DNA of 64,000 bases. Origin: Paenibacillus pinistramenti (GTDB lineage: Bacteria; Bacillota; Bacilli; Paenibacillales; Paenibacillaceae). The notes beneath the pieces are model-generated. The model was given only the letters and a program-made list of their open reading frames with translations, did not search any database and had not been told where the DNA came from. Within the stretch, counting starts at the first letter, position 1; each line of letters begins with the position of its first letter. Made by a program: the position numbers and the translations under genes. The stretch spans positions 186,001 through 250,000 of the forward strand of contig NZ_VAWG01000003.1 of NCBI RefSeq assembly GCF_005869875.1, given 5' to 3'. This document shows, in pieces, positions 39,401 through 49,127 of the stretch.

Positions 39401-41581
39401 ACCGACACGGATGTCGTCAAAGGCGAGCTCGCAGGACTTCCGGATTTTATTACCGAAGATCCAGATGTACGCCAGAAAGTCATCGACTGGCAGGCCGGCT
39501 GGCTGAAGAGTGCCAAGACCGACAGAGGCGATTCGATTGATTACTTCCGCGTCGATACCGTGAAGCACGTCGATGATACGACCTGGAAGGCCTTCAAGAA
39601 CGCCCTTACAACCATCGATCCGGATTTCAAAATGATCGGTGAATACTACGGGGCAAGCGTCGATTCGACCGGCGGCAAGCTCCGCAGCGGTGAAATGGAT
39701 TCCCTGCTGGACTTCCAGTTTAAGAACACAGCCAATGACTTTATCAATGGCAATATAGACGCTGTCGAGTCTTATCTCGAAGATCGCAATGATCAGATGG
39801 ACAACACAGCTACGATGGGACAGTTCCTCAGCAGCCATGACGAGGACGGATTCCTTGCAACTGCCGCAGGCGGCGACGAAAGCCTGCAGATGATTGCAGC
39901 CGCCCTGCAAATTACAGTTAAAGGGCAGCCGGTCATCTATTACGGTGAAGAGCTTGGACAGTCCGGTACGGCTGCAGGCAACCTGAACCGTTACGATATG
40001 GGCTGGGACCGTTTAACCGGAGAACAGCTGCTTCATGACCATTATGAGAAGCTGCTGAATATCCGCGCCGCTTATTCGAAGGTCTTTGCCAAAGGAACGC
40101 ACACCAAGGTGGCCGGAAGCGACAGCGACGGATATCTGGTCTTCAAACGCAGCTACAATGGCAGCAGCGTGTATGTAGGCTTGAATACGACTGCCGCCGA
40201 GAAGACAGCGGTTCTGTCCGTGCCTTATGCCGCTGGTTCCACAATCAAAGATTTGTATAACAATGTTGTATATACCGTAGACGCAAACAAACAGATCAGC
40301 GTTCAGCTTCCATCACGGGAACAAGGCGGCACTGCCATTTTGACCGTGAACACGGCAGCCTCCTCAGGAAATAACGGGAACAGCGGATCAGGAAGTTCGG
40401 GCAGCAGTTCAGCAGCCACTACGACCACTGATTCTGCCGGAGACCAGGTTCTGAATGTAAGCGGAGACCAGCTGAACCAGCTGGCTGCCGAAGCCAATGC
40501 AGATTCTGCAGTGCTGGATCTGGACACTGCAGCAAACTCCGGACTCGGCAAGGTTCTGCTCCCGGTTAACGCAGCTGATCTTCTAAGCGGCAAATCGCTT
40601 ACCCTGAAGGCAAACGGCTTCACCCTGCTTCTGCCTGCCGGTCTTCTGACCGCTGCGCAAAACCAGGTGCCGCAGGAACAAAGGGACGGAGCCCAATTGT
40701 CCTTCACCTATACACCAGGCGACAGCAGCAGAATAAACTCGCTGCTTGACCAGGCATCCGGTTCATCCGCGGCAGATCTGAAGCTTGCGGGCGGAGCCTA
40801 CGAGTTTGCTTTGTCCGTTGTGCTCAAAGACGGCACCCAGCTGAATCTGCCGAAGTTCAACCCGCCGGTAAGCTTGACGCTTGCTGTGAATGCGGATGCT
40901 GACAAGAATCTGGCAGGAATCTATTATTTGGCCGATAACGGATCAGTGGAATATGTACAAGGAACCGTCAGCGGAAATACGATCACAGGTGAAGTCCGCC
41001 ACTTCAGCACCTATGCGGTTGTGGAATATGATAAGAGCTTCACTGACGTTGCTTCCGGCTTCTGGGCCTATAACGATATCCGCAGCCTGGCCGCCAAACA
41101 AATCGTGCTTGGGGACAACAACCAGTTCCATCCAAGCGCCAGCATCACCCGCGCCGAATTCACGGCTATGCTCGTCAGAGCCCTGAACCAAGACGTGCAG
41201 GTTACGAATGCAAGTCCGTTCACAGACGTTAAAGCCGGAAGCTGGTATGCGGACTCCATTGCACAAGCCTATACGATGAAGCTGGTTACCGGGCAGAGTG
41301 GAAATCTCTTTAACCCTAACGGGCAGATTACACGCGAGGAAATGGCAGTCATGACGGCCCGCGCCCTGACCCTGAGCGGCAAAGCGGCGGCCTCCCAATC
41401 GGAGACCGATCTCACCAGCTCTTATGCGGATAACGCCCAAATCAGCAGCTGGGCCAAAGATGCTTTTAATACGGCCCTGCAGGCCGGCATCCTGAACGGC
41501 AGCAGCGAAGGCAAGCTGGCTCCTAAAGCTATGCTGACCCGGGCAGAAGCAGCCGCTGTTCTGGCGCGTTTGCTGAAATAA
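36461..41581 (+). CDS. S-layer-anchored amylopullulanase-type GH13 enzyme
   Basis: A 1706-residue secreted, cell-surface enzyme for starch or pullulan. Signal peptide to about residue 31; two carbohydrate-binding-like modules (YINGDFNNWNENSF, about 40-150; LYLVGDMNGWSENT, about 245-330) with Ig-like linkers; two CBM41-type modules (TFNLHYYRADQNYTNWDNWIWYG from 414; FKYFRPNQDYDGWSLWLW from 522); another beta module (627-720); GH13 barrel from about 825; Ser/Gly linker near 1300; unknown domain; three SLH repeats (1527-1706). Catalytic residues: D1032 (DYFRVDTVKH), E1061 (MIGEYYG), D1127 (SSHDEDG). Precise specificity, alpha-1,4 or alpha-1,6, is not certain. Two LacI-type operators suggest maltodextrin control. 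Confidence 0.92.
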   Translation: MQRQPYKWLVWALVLVLITGSFPALQKASASSETTGSLTSITSPDFRLDSNNTVTATVYSVTDSTINEQYINGDFNNWNENSFVPMTQEISPDADHHLFSYTFSNEQLNSTGGQIQYKFMPGASWENSYIDPLNHTPLVGGNSAVSAMVLQSDADTAKPGDQVQINAIRTLADGSEVNLNENAEWTANLTDADIAVNNGLVTIPSDAAIGSTLQVSASFEGLEISKNITVLSSTLASPIINGDGTVTFKNVSYSGDTLYLVGDMNGWSENTAIEMTKQDGVFSVTLPLDAGTYGYKFIPNKGSWTGAFTDPLNSKSSNGNSVVYVPGISITSGSDIGKGSSMELTAQLISGEDGSASTIQPAWSLDGSANGVTLTGSTLQVSESSTLASGSTVTVIAANGNYTARKSITIQDKMYTFNLHYYRADQNYTNWDNWIWYGQAAGKAYPFTSEDQDGFVTVSVKMPAASISVIQRPGSWDSQDLTHAVTVSTGTSVDAWIIQDDTTVYYSRDEALAAITEAPAQRYIEFKYFRPNQDYDGWSLWLWNTGSKDGEQQFEEVKDGYAIARIKIGRNATSVGFKVKYGNWEATDVDFDRYIDTPLKQTVTKVTAVQGQKELQIVPSVTGPVMNDGKITFYYRDNELYNNDQMDQITSAKVSVTLDGQSTEYPMVYDDTNEYFSYTLSGLQKGHYTYSFLITKNGETTEVTDPENTENGVSSFDYDNPQVQITGSLSPAAIMPNENTVLTVQTASEEQNLQYRELYVDLTPVGGPAKETIDLALMQATLAVTDSTTAGDKTLTITAVDQYGNKHTGTVKLTVKTRQSAGSLDFDWDEARIYFLLTDRFNDGDTSNDYNVDKSAVDAYHGGDFKGLTEKLDYIKELGINTIWITPIVDNIDFNVSTTGDSYGYHGYWAKNFEALDEHLGNMDDFKTLINTAHDKGIKIMVDVVLNHTGYGLKETDTNTEVSQEDKDRFAGMLRTDGVSTDTDVVKGELAGLPDFITEDPDVRQKVIDWQAGWLKSAKTDRGDSIDYFRVDTVKHVDDTTWKAFKNALTTIDPDFKMIGEYYGASVDSTGGKLRSGEMDSLLDFQFKNTANDFINGNIDAVESYLEDRNDQMDNTATMGQFLSSHDEDGFLATAAGGDESLQMIAAALQITVKGQPVIYYGEELGQSGTAAGNLNRYDMGWDRLTGEQLLHDHYEKLLNIRAAYSKVFAKGTHTKVAGSDSDGYLVFKRSYNGSSVYVGLNTTAAEKTAVLSVPYAAGSTIKDLYNNVVYTVDANKQISVQLPSREQGGTAILTVNTAASSGNNGNSGSGSSGSSSAATTTTDSAGDQVLNVSGDQLNQLAAEANADSAVLDLDTAANSGLGKVLLPVNAADLLSGKSLTLKANGFTLLLPAGLLTAAQNQVPQEQRDGAQLSFTYTPGDSSRINSLLDQASGSSAADLKLAGGAYEFALSVVLKDGTQLNLPKFNPPVSLTLAVNADADKNLAGIYYLADNGSVEYVQGTVSGNTITGEVRHFSTYAVVEYDKSFTDVASGFWAYNDIRSLAAKQIVLGDNNQFHPSASITRAEFTAMLVRALNQDVQVTNASPFTDVKAGSWYADSIAQAYTMKLVTGQSGNLFNPNGQITREEMAVMTARALTLSGKAAASQSETDLTSSYADNAQISSWAKDAFNTALQAGILNGSSEGKLAPKAMLTRAEAAAVLARLLK

Positions 41582-41771
41582 GCTTTTACGGAGAAAGGTT
41601 CAATATCTGATGTGCCGGATATTTACATGAGCTGTGATATATTCGTCTAGCATATTTTAACAACCCCAGTGTATAATGAGAAAAATAACCTGAATGGTTT
41701 GATTTTTCCGTTCCATGAACCAACATGTGAATGACGCTTACACTGCGGAAAATGCCATAATTGTAATGGAC

Positions 41772-41802
41772 AAAAAGCCCGCGCTTGGCCGCGGGCTTTT
41801 TT
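41772..41802. terminator. Terminator between the amylase and GGDEF-EAL genes
   Basis: AAAAAGCCCGCG and CGCGGGCTTTTTT pair around CTTGGC, with T-runs on both strands. It lies 190 bp after the amylase gene and 22 bp before the next start, so the GGDEF-EAL promoter would have to read through it or start at or after it. Confidence 0.85.
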
Positions 41803-41824
41803 GTATGGGAGATGGAATGCAGCT

Positions 41825-44491
41825 ATGACACAGTACAATAGAAGATTGTTACCCTTTCTCTTTCTGATCGCCTTTGTGGGCGTATATTATGTCTGGATCA
41901 TCGTCTGGCGGAATAATGAGCACATGGCGTCGTGGGGAGGAGATCTCTTATCCGTTTCAGGCAGCCTGATCTCTGCCGTATGGCTGTCCATCGGAGCGAA
42001 GAACGCCAGGCGCAGCAAAAGAGTGTTCTGGACGCTTCTCGCCATCGGCTCCTTCCAGTACACGATTGCCGAAATGATCTGGTGGTATAACGAGCAGATC
42101 CTCAGAACAGAGGGATATGAATCTAATCTGGTCGATATCTTCTACCTGCTTCAAGTCGCTTTCTATCTGGCAGCATTTGCCCATATGTTCACCAGACTGC
42201 GCAGCAGATCCAGGCTGTACAAGATGATCTTCGATCTGCTGACGACGATGACAATCGCTTTCACGTTCAGCTGGCACTACCTGATCGGCCCGGTGCTCGG
42301 GGAAGGCGAATCGGATCGCATTACCCTGCTGATCAATCTGGCTTATCCGGCCAGCGATCTGGGACTGCTGGTGTGCGGCTTTGCCCTCTTCTGGGGGGCG
42401 AATCCGTATTTTTACAAGAAGCAGCAGATGCTGATCTTCTTCAGCGTCATTCTGCAAGCCGGTGCGGACAGCTCGTATCTCTACATGCTGTCTGTTGACG
42501 AGTATTTTTCCGGAAGCCTGGTGGACCCGCTGTTTATCCTCTGCCTCCTTCTTATCGGTTATGCCGGACTGCTGGAGAGAGCCTGGGAACCGGCTGCAGA
42601 GGAAGCTGGGACGAATCAGCAGGTTGAGCTGCCGAAGATGGAATTATCCCGGACTGTACTGCCCTATTTAAGTGTCATCATCTTGTTCGTCTTAATGATC
42701 GATGAGCCTAACGGCGTGGACGCCATTTCCATCGGTACCGGACTCTCTATTCTCTTTATTATTCTGCGCCAGATGCTGATCATCCGGGAGAACCGCCGCC
42801 TGCTTCACGACCTGTATGCCAAAACGGACGAGCTGGAGGCAAGCGAGCAGCTTTACCGCTCCCTGTTCGACTATAACCCTGACGCGGTGTATTCACTTGA
42901 TCTTGAAGGGCGGTTCACAAGCGCAAATTCAGCCACCACCCAGCTTCTCGGCTATCCTCTGGACGAATTGATGGGCAGCTCAATTTGGGAATTTGCTGAT
43001 GAGCAGGATCTTCCGAAGCTTATGGGCCGGATGGACAAGCTCAAGCAGGGCGAACCGCAAAGCGATGAAATTACCATCCGCAGCAGAGACGGTTCCTCTT
43101 ATGCGCTCAGCCTGACCAGTGTGCCGATTAAAGTCAGAGGCCGTATTGTCGGTATTTTCGGGATCGGGAAGGACATTACAGTAAACAAATTAAATGAGAA
43201 GAAAATTACATACCTGGCTTATCACGATTCTTTGACCGGACTGCTTAACCGCGCTTCCTTCGAGAACCGGTTAACTGAGGCGGCAGAGCAGGCAGCTGCC
43301 CATGAAATGTTCGCCGTCATCTTCATTGATTTGGACCGGTTCAAGACGATCAACGATACGTTTGGACATGATTTTGGCGATGCCCTGCTTGTCTCGGTGG
43401 CCAAGCGGCTGCGGGAATGCCTCGAAGAGAGAGACAGCAGCTGCTCCATTGCGCGCCAGGGAGGTGACGAGTTCACCATCCTGATCAAGGGAATCCCTGG
43501 AGTGAAAGAGGTCAAAGCCATCGCGGAAAATATTCTGTATGTCCTGAGCAAGCCCTACTGGATCAGGGGCCAAGAAATCAACAATATGCCAAGTATCGGT
43601 ATATCGCTCTACCCGCTGGATGGGGATACGCCCGTTACGCTGATGAAGCAGGCGGATATTGCCTTATATGAAGTGAAATACAGCGGCAAGGGCAGCTACA
43701 GGCTTTACAGTGAAATTGATCCCTATGCTCAGCGGTTTCTCAGACTGGAGCGGGATCTGGCCCATGCTTTGGACAACCGGGAGCTGCTGCTGCATTATCA
43801 GCCTCAGATTGACGCCCTAACCGGCAAAATGACCGGTGCGGAGGCTCTTCTCCGCTGGAATCATCCGGAGTACGGCCTGCTCTACCCTGGTGAGTTCATT
43901 CCGCTGGCCGAAAGCTCGGGGTATATCGTGCCGATCGGGGAATGGGTCCTGCGTACAGCCTGTGAACAGGTCAAGATCTGGCACTCGAAAGACCATCATC
44001 TTAAGATTGCGGTGAACCTCTCGCGGATTCAGTTCCGGCAGCAGGATCTGGTGGAGATGATCGGGACTATTTTGCAGGAAACGGAGCTTGATCCTGCCTT
44101 CCTGAGCCTGGAGCTGACGGAGTCTACAGTTATGCAGGCAGATGCCATTCCTAAGCTGAAGAAGCTGAAGGCATACGGGGTTCAGCTTTCGCTTGACGAT
44201 TTCGGAAGCGGGTTCTCCAGCCTCTCCTATCTGGAGAGCTTTCCCCTGGACAAGCTGAAGCTAGCCCCTGAATTTGCCCAGAAGATTGAGTCGGGTGTCA
44301 CAAGTCAGACCGTTGTCTCTTCCATCATCTATCTTGCCTCGCAGCTGAATATCGAGGTGATCGCTGAAGGGGTTGAGACGGAGCGCCAGGCCGCTCTGCT
44401 TAAACAAATCCAGTGCAGCGAAATGCAGGGCTATCTGTTTGGAAGACCAATCAGTGCCGAGGAGCTCGAGTACAGGCTGACCCACAATTAA
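41825..44491 (+). CDS. Membrane PAS-GGDEF-EAL protein (c-di-GMP turnover)
   Basis: An 888-residue signalling protein. The N-terminus holds about eight to ten membrane helices to residue 325 (AFVGVYYVWIIVWRNN; GSLISAVWLSIGA; LLVCGFALFWGANPYF; YLSVIILFVLMI), followed by a PAS domain (LYRSLFDYNPDAVYSLDLEGRFTSAN), a GGDEF domain with intact GGDEF (546-550) and an EAL domain with EAL at 673-675 (AEALLRWNHPEYGLLYPGEFIPLAE) and DDFGSGFSSLSYLE. Both active-site sets look complete, so it may make or break c-di-GMP. ATG 41825 is chosen for its SD; an ATG at 41801 lies in the terminator loop region. Tad pili and motility are usual c-di-GMP targets. Confidence 0.93.
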   Translation: MTQYNRRLLPFLFLIAFVGVYYVWIIVWRNNEHMASWGGDLLSVSGSLISAVWLSIGAKNARRSKRVFWTLLAIGSFQYTIAEMIWWYNEQILRTEGYESNLVDIFYLLQVAFYLAAFAHMFTRLRSRSRLYKMIFDLLTTMTIAFTFSWHYLIGPVLGEGESDRITLLINLAYPASDLGLLVCGFALFWGANPYFYKKQQMLIFFSVILQAGADSSYLYMLSVDEYFSGSLVDPLFILCLLLIGYAGLLERAWEPAAEEAGTNQQVELPKMELSRTVLPYLSVIILFVLMIDEPNGVDAISIGTGLSILFIILRQMLIIRENRRLLHDLYAKTDELEASEQLYRSLFDYNPDAVYSLDLEGRFTSANSATTQLLGYPLDELMGSSIWEFADEQDLPKLMGRMDKLKQGEPQSDEITIRSRDGSSYALSLTSVPIKVRGRIVGIFGIGKDITVNKLNEKKITYLAYHDSLTGLLNRASFENRLTEAAEQAAAHEMFAVIFIDLDRFKTINDTFGHDFGDALLVSVAKRLRECLEERDSSCSIARQGGDEFTILIKGIPGVKEVKAIAENILYVLSKPYWIRGQEINNMPSIGISLYPLDGDTPVTLMKQADIALYEVKYSGKGSYRLYSEIDPYAQRFLRLERDLAHALDNRELLLHYQPQIDALTGKMTGAEALLRWNHPEYGLLYPGEFIPLAESSGYIVPIGEWVLRTACEQVKIWHSKDHHLKIAVNLSRIQFRQQDLVEMIGTILQETELDPAFLSLELTESTVMQADAIPKLKKLKAYGVQLSLDDFGSGFSSLSYLESFPLDKLKLAPEFAQKIESGVTSQTVVSSIIYLASQLNIEVIAEGVETERQAALLKQIQCSEMQGYLFGRPISAEELEYRLTHN

Positions 44492-44499
44492 ACGTATGC

Positions 44500-44530
44500 A
44501 AAGTCCGCGCCGGCCGCGGGCTTTTTTCTT
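44500..44530 (+). terminator. Terminator of the GGDEF-EAL gene
   Basis: AGTCCGCG and CGCGGGCT pair (one T-G pair) around CCGGC, followed by a long T-rich tract (TTTTTCTTTTTTTT). Confidence 0.88.
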
Positions 44531-44679
44531 TTTTTTCAGCTGAAAGTCCCCTATTCCATCCCTCGGAACATCCAATAAGCAAATGGAATAATTTACCCGG
44601 CTCCTCCTCTACACAAATACTCGAATTTTGTCGAAAGAAATAATAATATGTCATTTTCACAGAGAGGCGTGTCGAAGAA

Positions 44680-46722
44680 ATGAAAGTTAAGACCTTTAAA
44701 GGTATTACATGGAAAAATGTAGTCCGAAGCTTCAGCCTGATCCGAACCAAGATGATTGCCTCCTTGCTTGCTGTGCTGCTGATCCCTTCCCTGGTGATTG
44801 GCTTCTTCGCTTATAACAGCTCTCAAATTCAGCTGAAGAAGGAAATGCAGTCAGCTGTCACAACGAGTCTCAGTCTGGTGCGCAGCAATATTGCCCAGTA
44901 TATTTCCCCTGTTCTAAGCAATACGAATTTGTTTGCTACGGAATTCAATTCGGCTGACATAGCAGATAACCAGGCCGAAATCCAGGCAAAAATTGATCAA
45001 ATCATAAGCACGCATCCCGAGCTGAACGAGATCATCGTGGCAAATGATAAAGGCGAGTATGTGCGGTCTCCAAAAAATGATACCCAATATGATCCGCGTG
45101 AGCGTCCATGGTTCAAGGGGGCACTGGCCGACAAGGAGAACATTTATATCGGCGAACCGGCGACCAGCCCTTCAACCGGGAAAGTCGGCGTAGCCATCGG
45201 CAAAGTCCTGCCGGACGGCAGCGGAGCGCTGATGCTCAGTGTCAGCCTCGATAAGCTTAGTGAAAGCCTGGAAAATGTAACCGTCGGCAAAGGCGGCGGC
45301 CTTGTGATCACTGATGACAGCTATAAGCTGATCACTGCCGTTGGTCCCCTGTTTGCGAATGGCGACAAGAAACCCGGCGAAGTCATTGAAGGCCTGGAGG
45401 CTCTGCTGGGCAAACAGAAGCAGGACACGGGCGATTCGGATACTCCTACCGTACAGGATGATCATTTTGGCCCTGTTAAGGTGCAGGTGTACAACCTTGT
45501 TGACCACGCCACCGGGTGGAATATTACCGCATCTTACGTCATGCAGGAATACGCGGATGCGGCCAAGCCGATCTTGATCAACGGCATCATCGTTCTCTGT
45601 ATTTCCTTTGTCCTTGCGTCCATTCTGATCGTGCTGATGATCCGCAGCTTTATCGTTCCGATGAACAAGCTCCGAACCGTTACGCGCAGCATCAGGGAAG
45701 GCAATCTGACCGAAAGAATCAGACTTGCCAGCACCAATGAATTCGGCGAGCTGGCCCGGGATTTCGACTCCATGACCGAGTCCCTGCAAAGCATGGTAAC
45801 CGAAGTCAAACAAACCTCTGCCCTGCTCGCCTCATCGTCAGAGGTTATCCAGGAGAGCACGGGGCAGACGGCGCAGTCCATCCAGCATGTTGCTGAAACG
45901 ATGATGCAGGCGGCAGACACGGCGGCCACAAGTGCCGAAGCCTCCGAGCAGACAGCTACGGCTGTTGAAGAAATGGCACGCGGGGTCGGCTCCATTGCAG
46001 TATCTGCTGCTTCTATTGCGGACGAAACGGCAAAGACCGAGCAGGAAGTTCTGCACGGCAGTGAGACAATTGATAATGTACGTTCGCAAATGGACCGGAT
46101 TCTGCAGTCTGTACAGGATACCTCAGGGCTGATGAATGAATTATCCAAGCTTTCGGGGAACGCCAATCAAATGAATGCGAGCATTGCCGACATTGCCAAG
46201 CAGACCAATCTTCTCTCCCTCAACGCTTCCATTGAAGCCGCCCGCGCCGGAGAGGCCGGCCGTGGATTCTCAGTAGTTGCCGGAGAGATCCGCAAGCTGG
46301 CTGAACAAACCGGCAGTACGGCAGCCGAGATTGATTCGGTGATCAGCCAGATGCTGTCGCTAATTAAGCTTTCGACCACTACAATGAACCAGCACCTTCG
46401 CCAGCAGGCGGAAGAAGGCCTTCGCGTAAGTGTGGAAGCCCAGACGGCATTCTCAAGCATCAAGACTTCTACCATGAACATCGTCGAGCAAATCCAGGGG
46501 GTATCCGCAGCATCCGAGCAGATCTCGGCGAGCACGGAAGAGGTCTCCGCGACGGTAACAGAACTTGCCGGCATGTCCAAACAGACCTCGGACAACGCGC
46601 ATACCACATCAGCTGCTATTGAACAGCAGATGGCGATGATTGAAGAAATCACTTCCTCAACGAAAGAGCTCTCATTTATGGCGGAGAAGCTGGAGGAATT
46701 GATCAAACGTTTCCAGATTTAA
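44680..46722 (+). CDS. Methyl-accepting chemotaxis protein, dCache sensor
   Basis: A 680-residue chemoreceptor: membrane helix 1 ([21 protein letters not shown]), extracellular dCache_1 domain with the ligand-pocket signature [12 protein letters not shown], membrane helix 2 ([24 protein letters not shown]), HAMP, and a long coiled-coil signalling domain. The hairpin tip carries the invariant block [34 protein letters not shown]. It passes ligand occupancy to CheA/CheW. The ligand is unknown, but dCache domains with this motif often bind amino acids. The start ATG 44680 has a modest SD (AGAGAGG). It is one of two MCPs within 6 kb. Confidence 0.95.
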   Translation: MKVKTFKGITWKNVVRSFSLIRTKMIASLLAVLLIPSLVIGFFAYNSSQIQLKKEMQSAVTTSLSLVRSNIAQYISPVLSNTNLFATEFNSADIADNQAEIQAKIDQIISTHPELNEIIVANDKGEYVRSPKNDTQYDPRERPWFKGALADKENIYIGEPATSPSTGKVGVAIGKVLPDGSGALMLSVSLDKLSESLENVTVGKGGGLVITDDSYKLITAVGPLFANGDKKPGEVIEGLEALLGKQKQDTGDSDTPTVQDDHFGPVKVQVYNLVDHATGWNITASYVMQEYADAAKPILINGIIVLCISFVLASILIVLMIRSFIVPMNKLRTVTRSIREGNLTERIRLASTNEFGELARDFDSMTESLQSMVTEVKQTSALLASSSEVIQESTGQTAQSIQHVAETMMQAADTAATSAEASEQTATAVEEMARGVGSIAVSAASIADETAKTEQEVLHGSETIDNVRSQMDRILQSVQDTSGLMNELSKLSGNANQMNASIADIAKQTNLLSLNASIEAARAGEAGRGFSVVAGEIRKLAEQTGSTAAEIDSVISQMLSLIKLSTTTMNQHLRQQAEEGLRVSVEAQTAFSSIKTSTMNIVEQIQGVSAASEQISASTEEVSATVTELAGMSKQTSDNAHTTSAAIEQQMAMIEEITSSTKELSFMAEKLEELIKRFQI

Positions 46723-46806
46723 CCTCTTATACTTCTTACTTGCAGGGGCCTTGTTCAGAGGCCCTTGCTGCATTGCTGCAGAAGGAGAATGCCTATTAAC
46801 TTTTTA

Positions 46807-46835
46807 TTGCAAATTTATCCTTTCAAACTTAATAT
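46807..46835 (+). promoter_or_regulatory. Sigma-A promoter of the SLH-protein gene
   Basis: TTGCAA (46807-46812), a 17-bp spacer and TAATAT (46830-46835) lie 44 bp before the ATG. Confidence 0.55.
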
Positions 46836-46878
46836 ATTGGCATGCTCTGCCTGCAGAGATGCTTAAATAAGAGGGATA

Positions 46879-49125
46879 ATGGGGGAAAATTTGTTGAAGA
46901 AACAGCTTTTAGTTAAAGTAATGACCACAACCGCGCTCCTTAGTGCTTGTGTACAGCCAGCATTTGCAGATGTTACCGCACTAAACGACATCGAAGGCTC
47001 TTATGCCAAAGATGCCATTTTAAAACTTGCGGAAGCAGGGATTATCAATGGAACAGGCAGCGGGAATTTTAATCCGACAGCTACCATCTCCAGACAGGAT
47101 TTTGCTATCGTTCTGGCCAAAGCTCTTGATTTAAATGTTACGGAAGAATCTTCTAATACCACCTCTTCGTTCACAGACGTTCCTGCGGACAACTATTCTT
47201 ACAAATATGTCGAGGCAGCCGTTAAGGCGGGATTGATTAAAGGAACAGGCAGCGGAAGCTTCGGTTATGGGCAGAACCTGTCCAGGCAGGATATGGCCGT
47301 TCTGTTTACCCGGGCTTTAAACCAAACTGCCGGCAAAGATGTTACTACTGGCGGCGCGCAGTACCTCACGTTCACGGATTCCTCTTCGATCGCTGACTAT
47401 GCCAAGGATGCGGTTGGAGCTGCTGTTGAATTAGGTTTGATTAACGGCACCGGCAGCGGCACTTTCAACCCTACGGGCAGCGCTACGCGTGAACAGGTTG
47501 CTCTCGTTGCTAACAAATTTCTGGATACGAAGAAACAGATTGAAGATCAAATCGCGGAAGAGCCAACCGGAGAGACCGAAAGTGAAGAACCAGCAGAAAC
47601 ACCTGCACCGGCTGAAACAACGGAAACGGCTTCTGCCGGCACATCTGTCAGCTCAGGCAGCAGTTCTTCCGGAAGCAGCAGCGGGTCTTCCCGTGATACA
47701 ACCGCTCCAACTGTCATGCTGTCGTCCCTTTCTCCTGTAACCATTGGAGACAGCGTAATCGCCCTCAGTAATGAAAAGGGATACGTCTACCTCGTTCCAG
47801 CAGATGACGCTATTCCAACTACTATTACCGGACTTAATAACTTGGTGACCGCCAATCAAGCGGCTAAAGCCGCTGTTGCCACCGCCAACGCGCAGACGTT
47901 CCTGTCTACCACCGGACTTCCAGCCGGAACTTACCGCGCCGTGGCTGTCGATACGGCAGGCAATATCTCCGCTCCTTCGGCAGAAAGCGTTGAGCTGACA
48001 GAATCCGTCCCCACGTTAACTTCTGTTGACATTGCGAGTTCCACTACCGTTGTCCTGAGCTATAGCCAAGAGCTCGATCCTGCCTACGTGCCGACAGCTT
48101 ATAATTCCGAAGCGGAATCAGACCCCTATGATCTGGTCGTGCAGGCTTTTGACGGGGAGGAGTCTTATCCGGTTCAGTTAAGCAATCCGGTGAGTATCTC
48201 GGGCAGCAAAGTGACCCTCACTCTTGTGAATGCCGTTCAGCCGGGGGACCAGCTGCGTGTAGTCTATCAGCCTCTAACCGAGGAACATGCTCTCCGCTCC
48301 CTGTCTACCGGCAAGGAGGCTGTATCCTTTGTGCAAGATGTAACGGCTCCCCACTTAACGATTTCTTTGGCGGATTCGGCTTCCTTTGTTGTCAATCCGA
48401 CTCTATTGAGTACAGATGGAGATATCAATCTCTCCACTAACAATCCGGGGACCTATAATAAGCGCAGCATCACGAGCCTCATTAAAGTGAAATGGGGACA
48501 AACGGAGGAAACGATTAGTTATAATTCAACTGATCATGATTTTGAAATTAAAGATGCTGGTAACAATCAAGTGCTTGGAACCGTAGAGGTGAGCTCGAAT
48601 TCAGACAACCTTACCGTTAACCCGGCCGAGGGGAATCCGGGGGGCTTGAACATAACGGCTTTGTCTGGGCTTACTGAAGAAGATGCGGCTGCACTCCTAT
48701 TCACTCTCTACGAGACAGGGGAGGAGCCGACTGAAATTTCTCTTCCTGTAACAATCGATCAAATCGCACCAACCGTTACGGATTCTACTTATGAGGACGG
48801 CAAGATTACTCTCGACTTGAGTGAGCCGCTTAGTTTTCCAATTAGTGGCTCCGTTAGCAGTGCGGTACAGCTGGAATATTCCCCTTCCGGTAATTTCGAT
48901 TCGGACAGCATTACCCTGGAAAAAAGTTCTGATGGTTATGGGATTAATTTTGACAATACAGACTCCAGCCGGCTTATTTTCACTTTAGATGATCAAGCTA
49001 TCCAAACCTACGGCTTTAGTTCCGGAAGCTTCCGCATAACTATAAACGGCTATTATGAAGATCGGGCGAGAAATCTACTTCAAATTAACAACCTGATCGT
49101 GCCGGTTTCCGCTTCTCAAGGCTGA
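46879..49125 (+). CDS. Surface protein with three N-terminal SLH domains
   Basis: A 748-residue exported protein. A signal peptide (LLVKVMTTTALLSACVQPAFA) is followed by three SLH repeats (ALNDIEGSYAKDAILKLAEAG; DVPADNYSYKYVEAAVKAGL; DSSSIADYAKDAVGAAVELGL) that bind pyruvylated cell-wall polymer. A Glu/Pro/Thr then Ser/Gly linker (residues about 230-275) leads to repeated Ig- or SwmB-like beta domains. The LSAC string resembles a lipobox, but the SLH anchor and AFA site favour ordinary signal peptidase. Either ATG 46879 or TTG 46894 (GGGGGA seven bases upstream) could be the start. Its role is probably structural or adhesive. Confidence 0.88.
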   Translation: MGENLLKKQLLVKVMTTTALLSACVQPAFADVTALNDIEGSYAKDAILKLAEAGIINGTGSGNFNPTATISRQDFAIVLAKALDLNVTEESSNTTSSFTDVPADNYSYKYVEAAVKAGLIKGTGSGSFGYGQNLSRQDMAVLFTRALNQTAGKDVTTGGAQYLTFTDSSSIADYAKDAVGAAVELGLINGTGSGTFNPTGSATREQVALVANKFLDTKKQIEDQIAEEPTGETESEEPAETPAPAETTETASAGTSVSSGSSSSGSSSGSSRDTTAPTVMLSSLSPVTIGDSVIALSNEKGYVYLVPADDAIPTTITGLNNLVTANQAAKAAVATANAQTFLSTTGLPAGTYRAVAVDTAGNISAPSAESVELTESVPTLTSVDIASSTTVVLSYSQELDPAYVPTAYNSEAESDPYDLVVQAFDGEESYPVQLSNPVSISGSKVTLTLVNAVQPGDQLRVVYQPLTEEHALRSLSTGKEAVSFVQDVTAPHLTISLADSASFVVNPTLLSTDGDINLSTNNPGTYNKRSITSLIKVKWGQTEETISYNSTDHDFEIKDAGNNQVLGTVEVSSNSDNLTVNPAEGNPGGLNITALSGLTEEDAAALLFTLYETGEEPTEISLPVTIDQIAPTVTDSTYEDGKITLDLSEPLSFPISGSVSSAVQLEYSPSGNFDSDSITLEKSSDGYGINFDNTDSSRLIFTLDDQAIQTYGFSSGSFRITINGYYEDRARNLLQINNLIVPVSASQG

Positions 49126-49127
49126 TT

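Noticed and set aside
38897..39910. 337-codon frame opposite the amylopullulanase
   Set aside because: It is antisense to the GH13 catalytic domain and has no SD or family motif.
46879..49125. Lipoprotein call for the SLH protein
   Set aside because: LSAC resembles a lipobox, but a good AFA cleavage site follows and three SLH repeats already anchor the protein.
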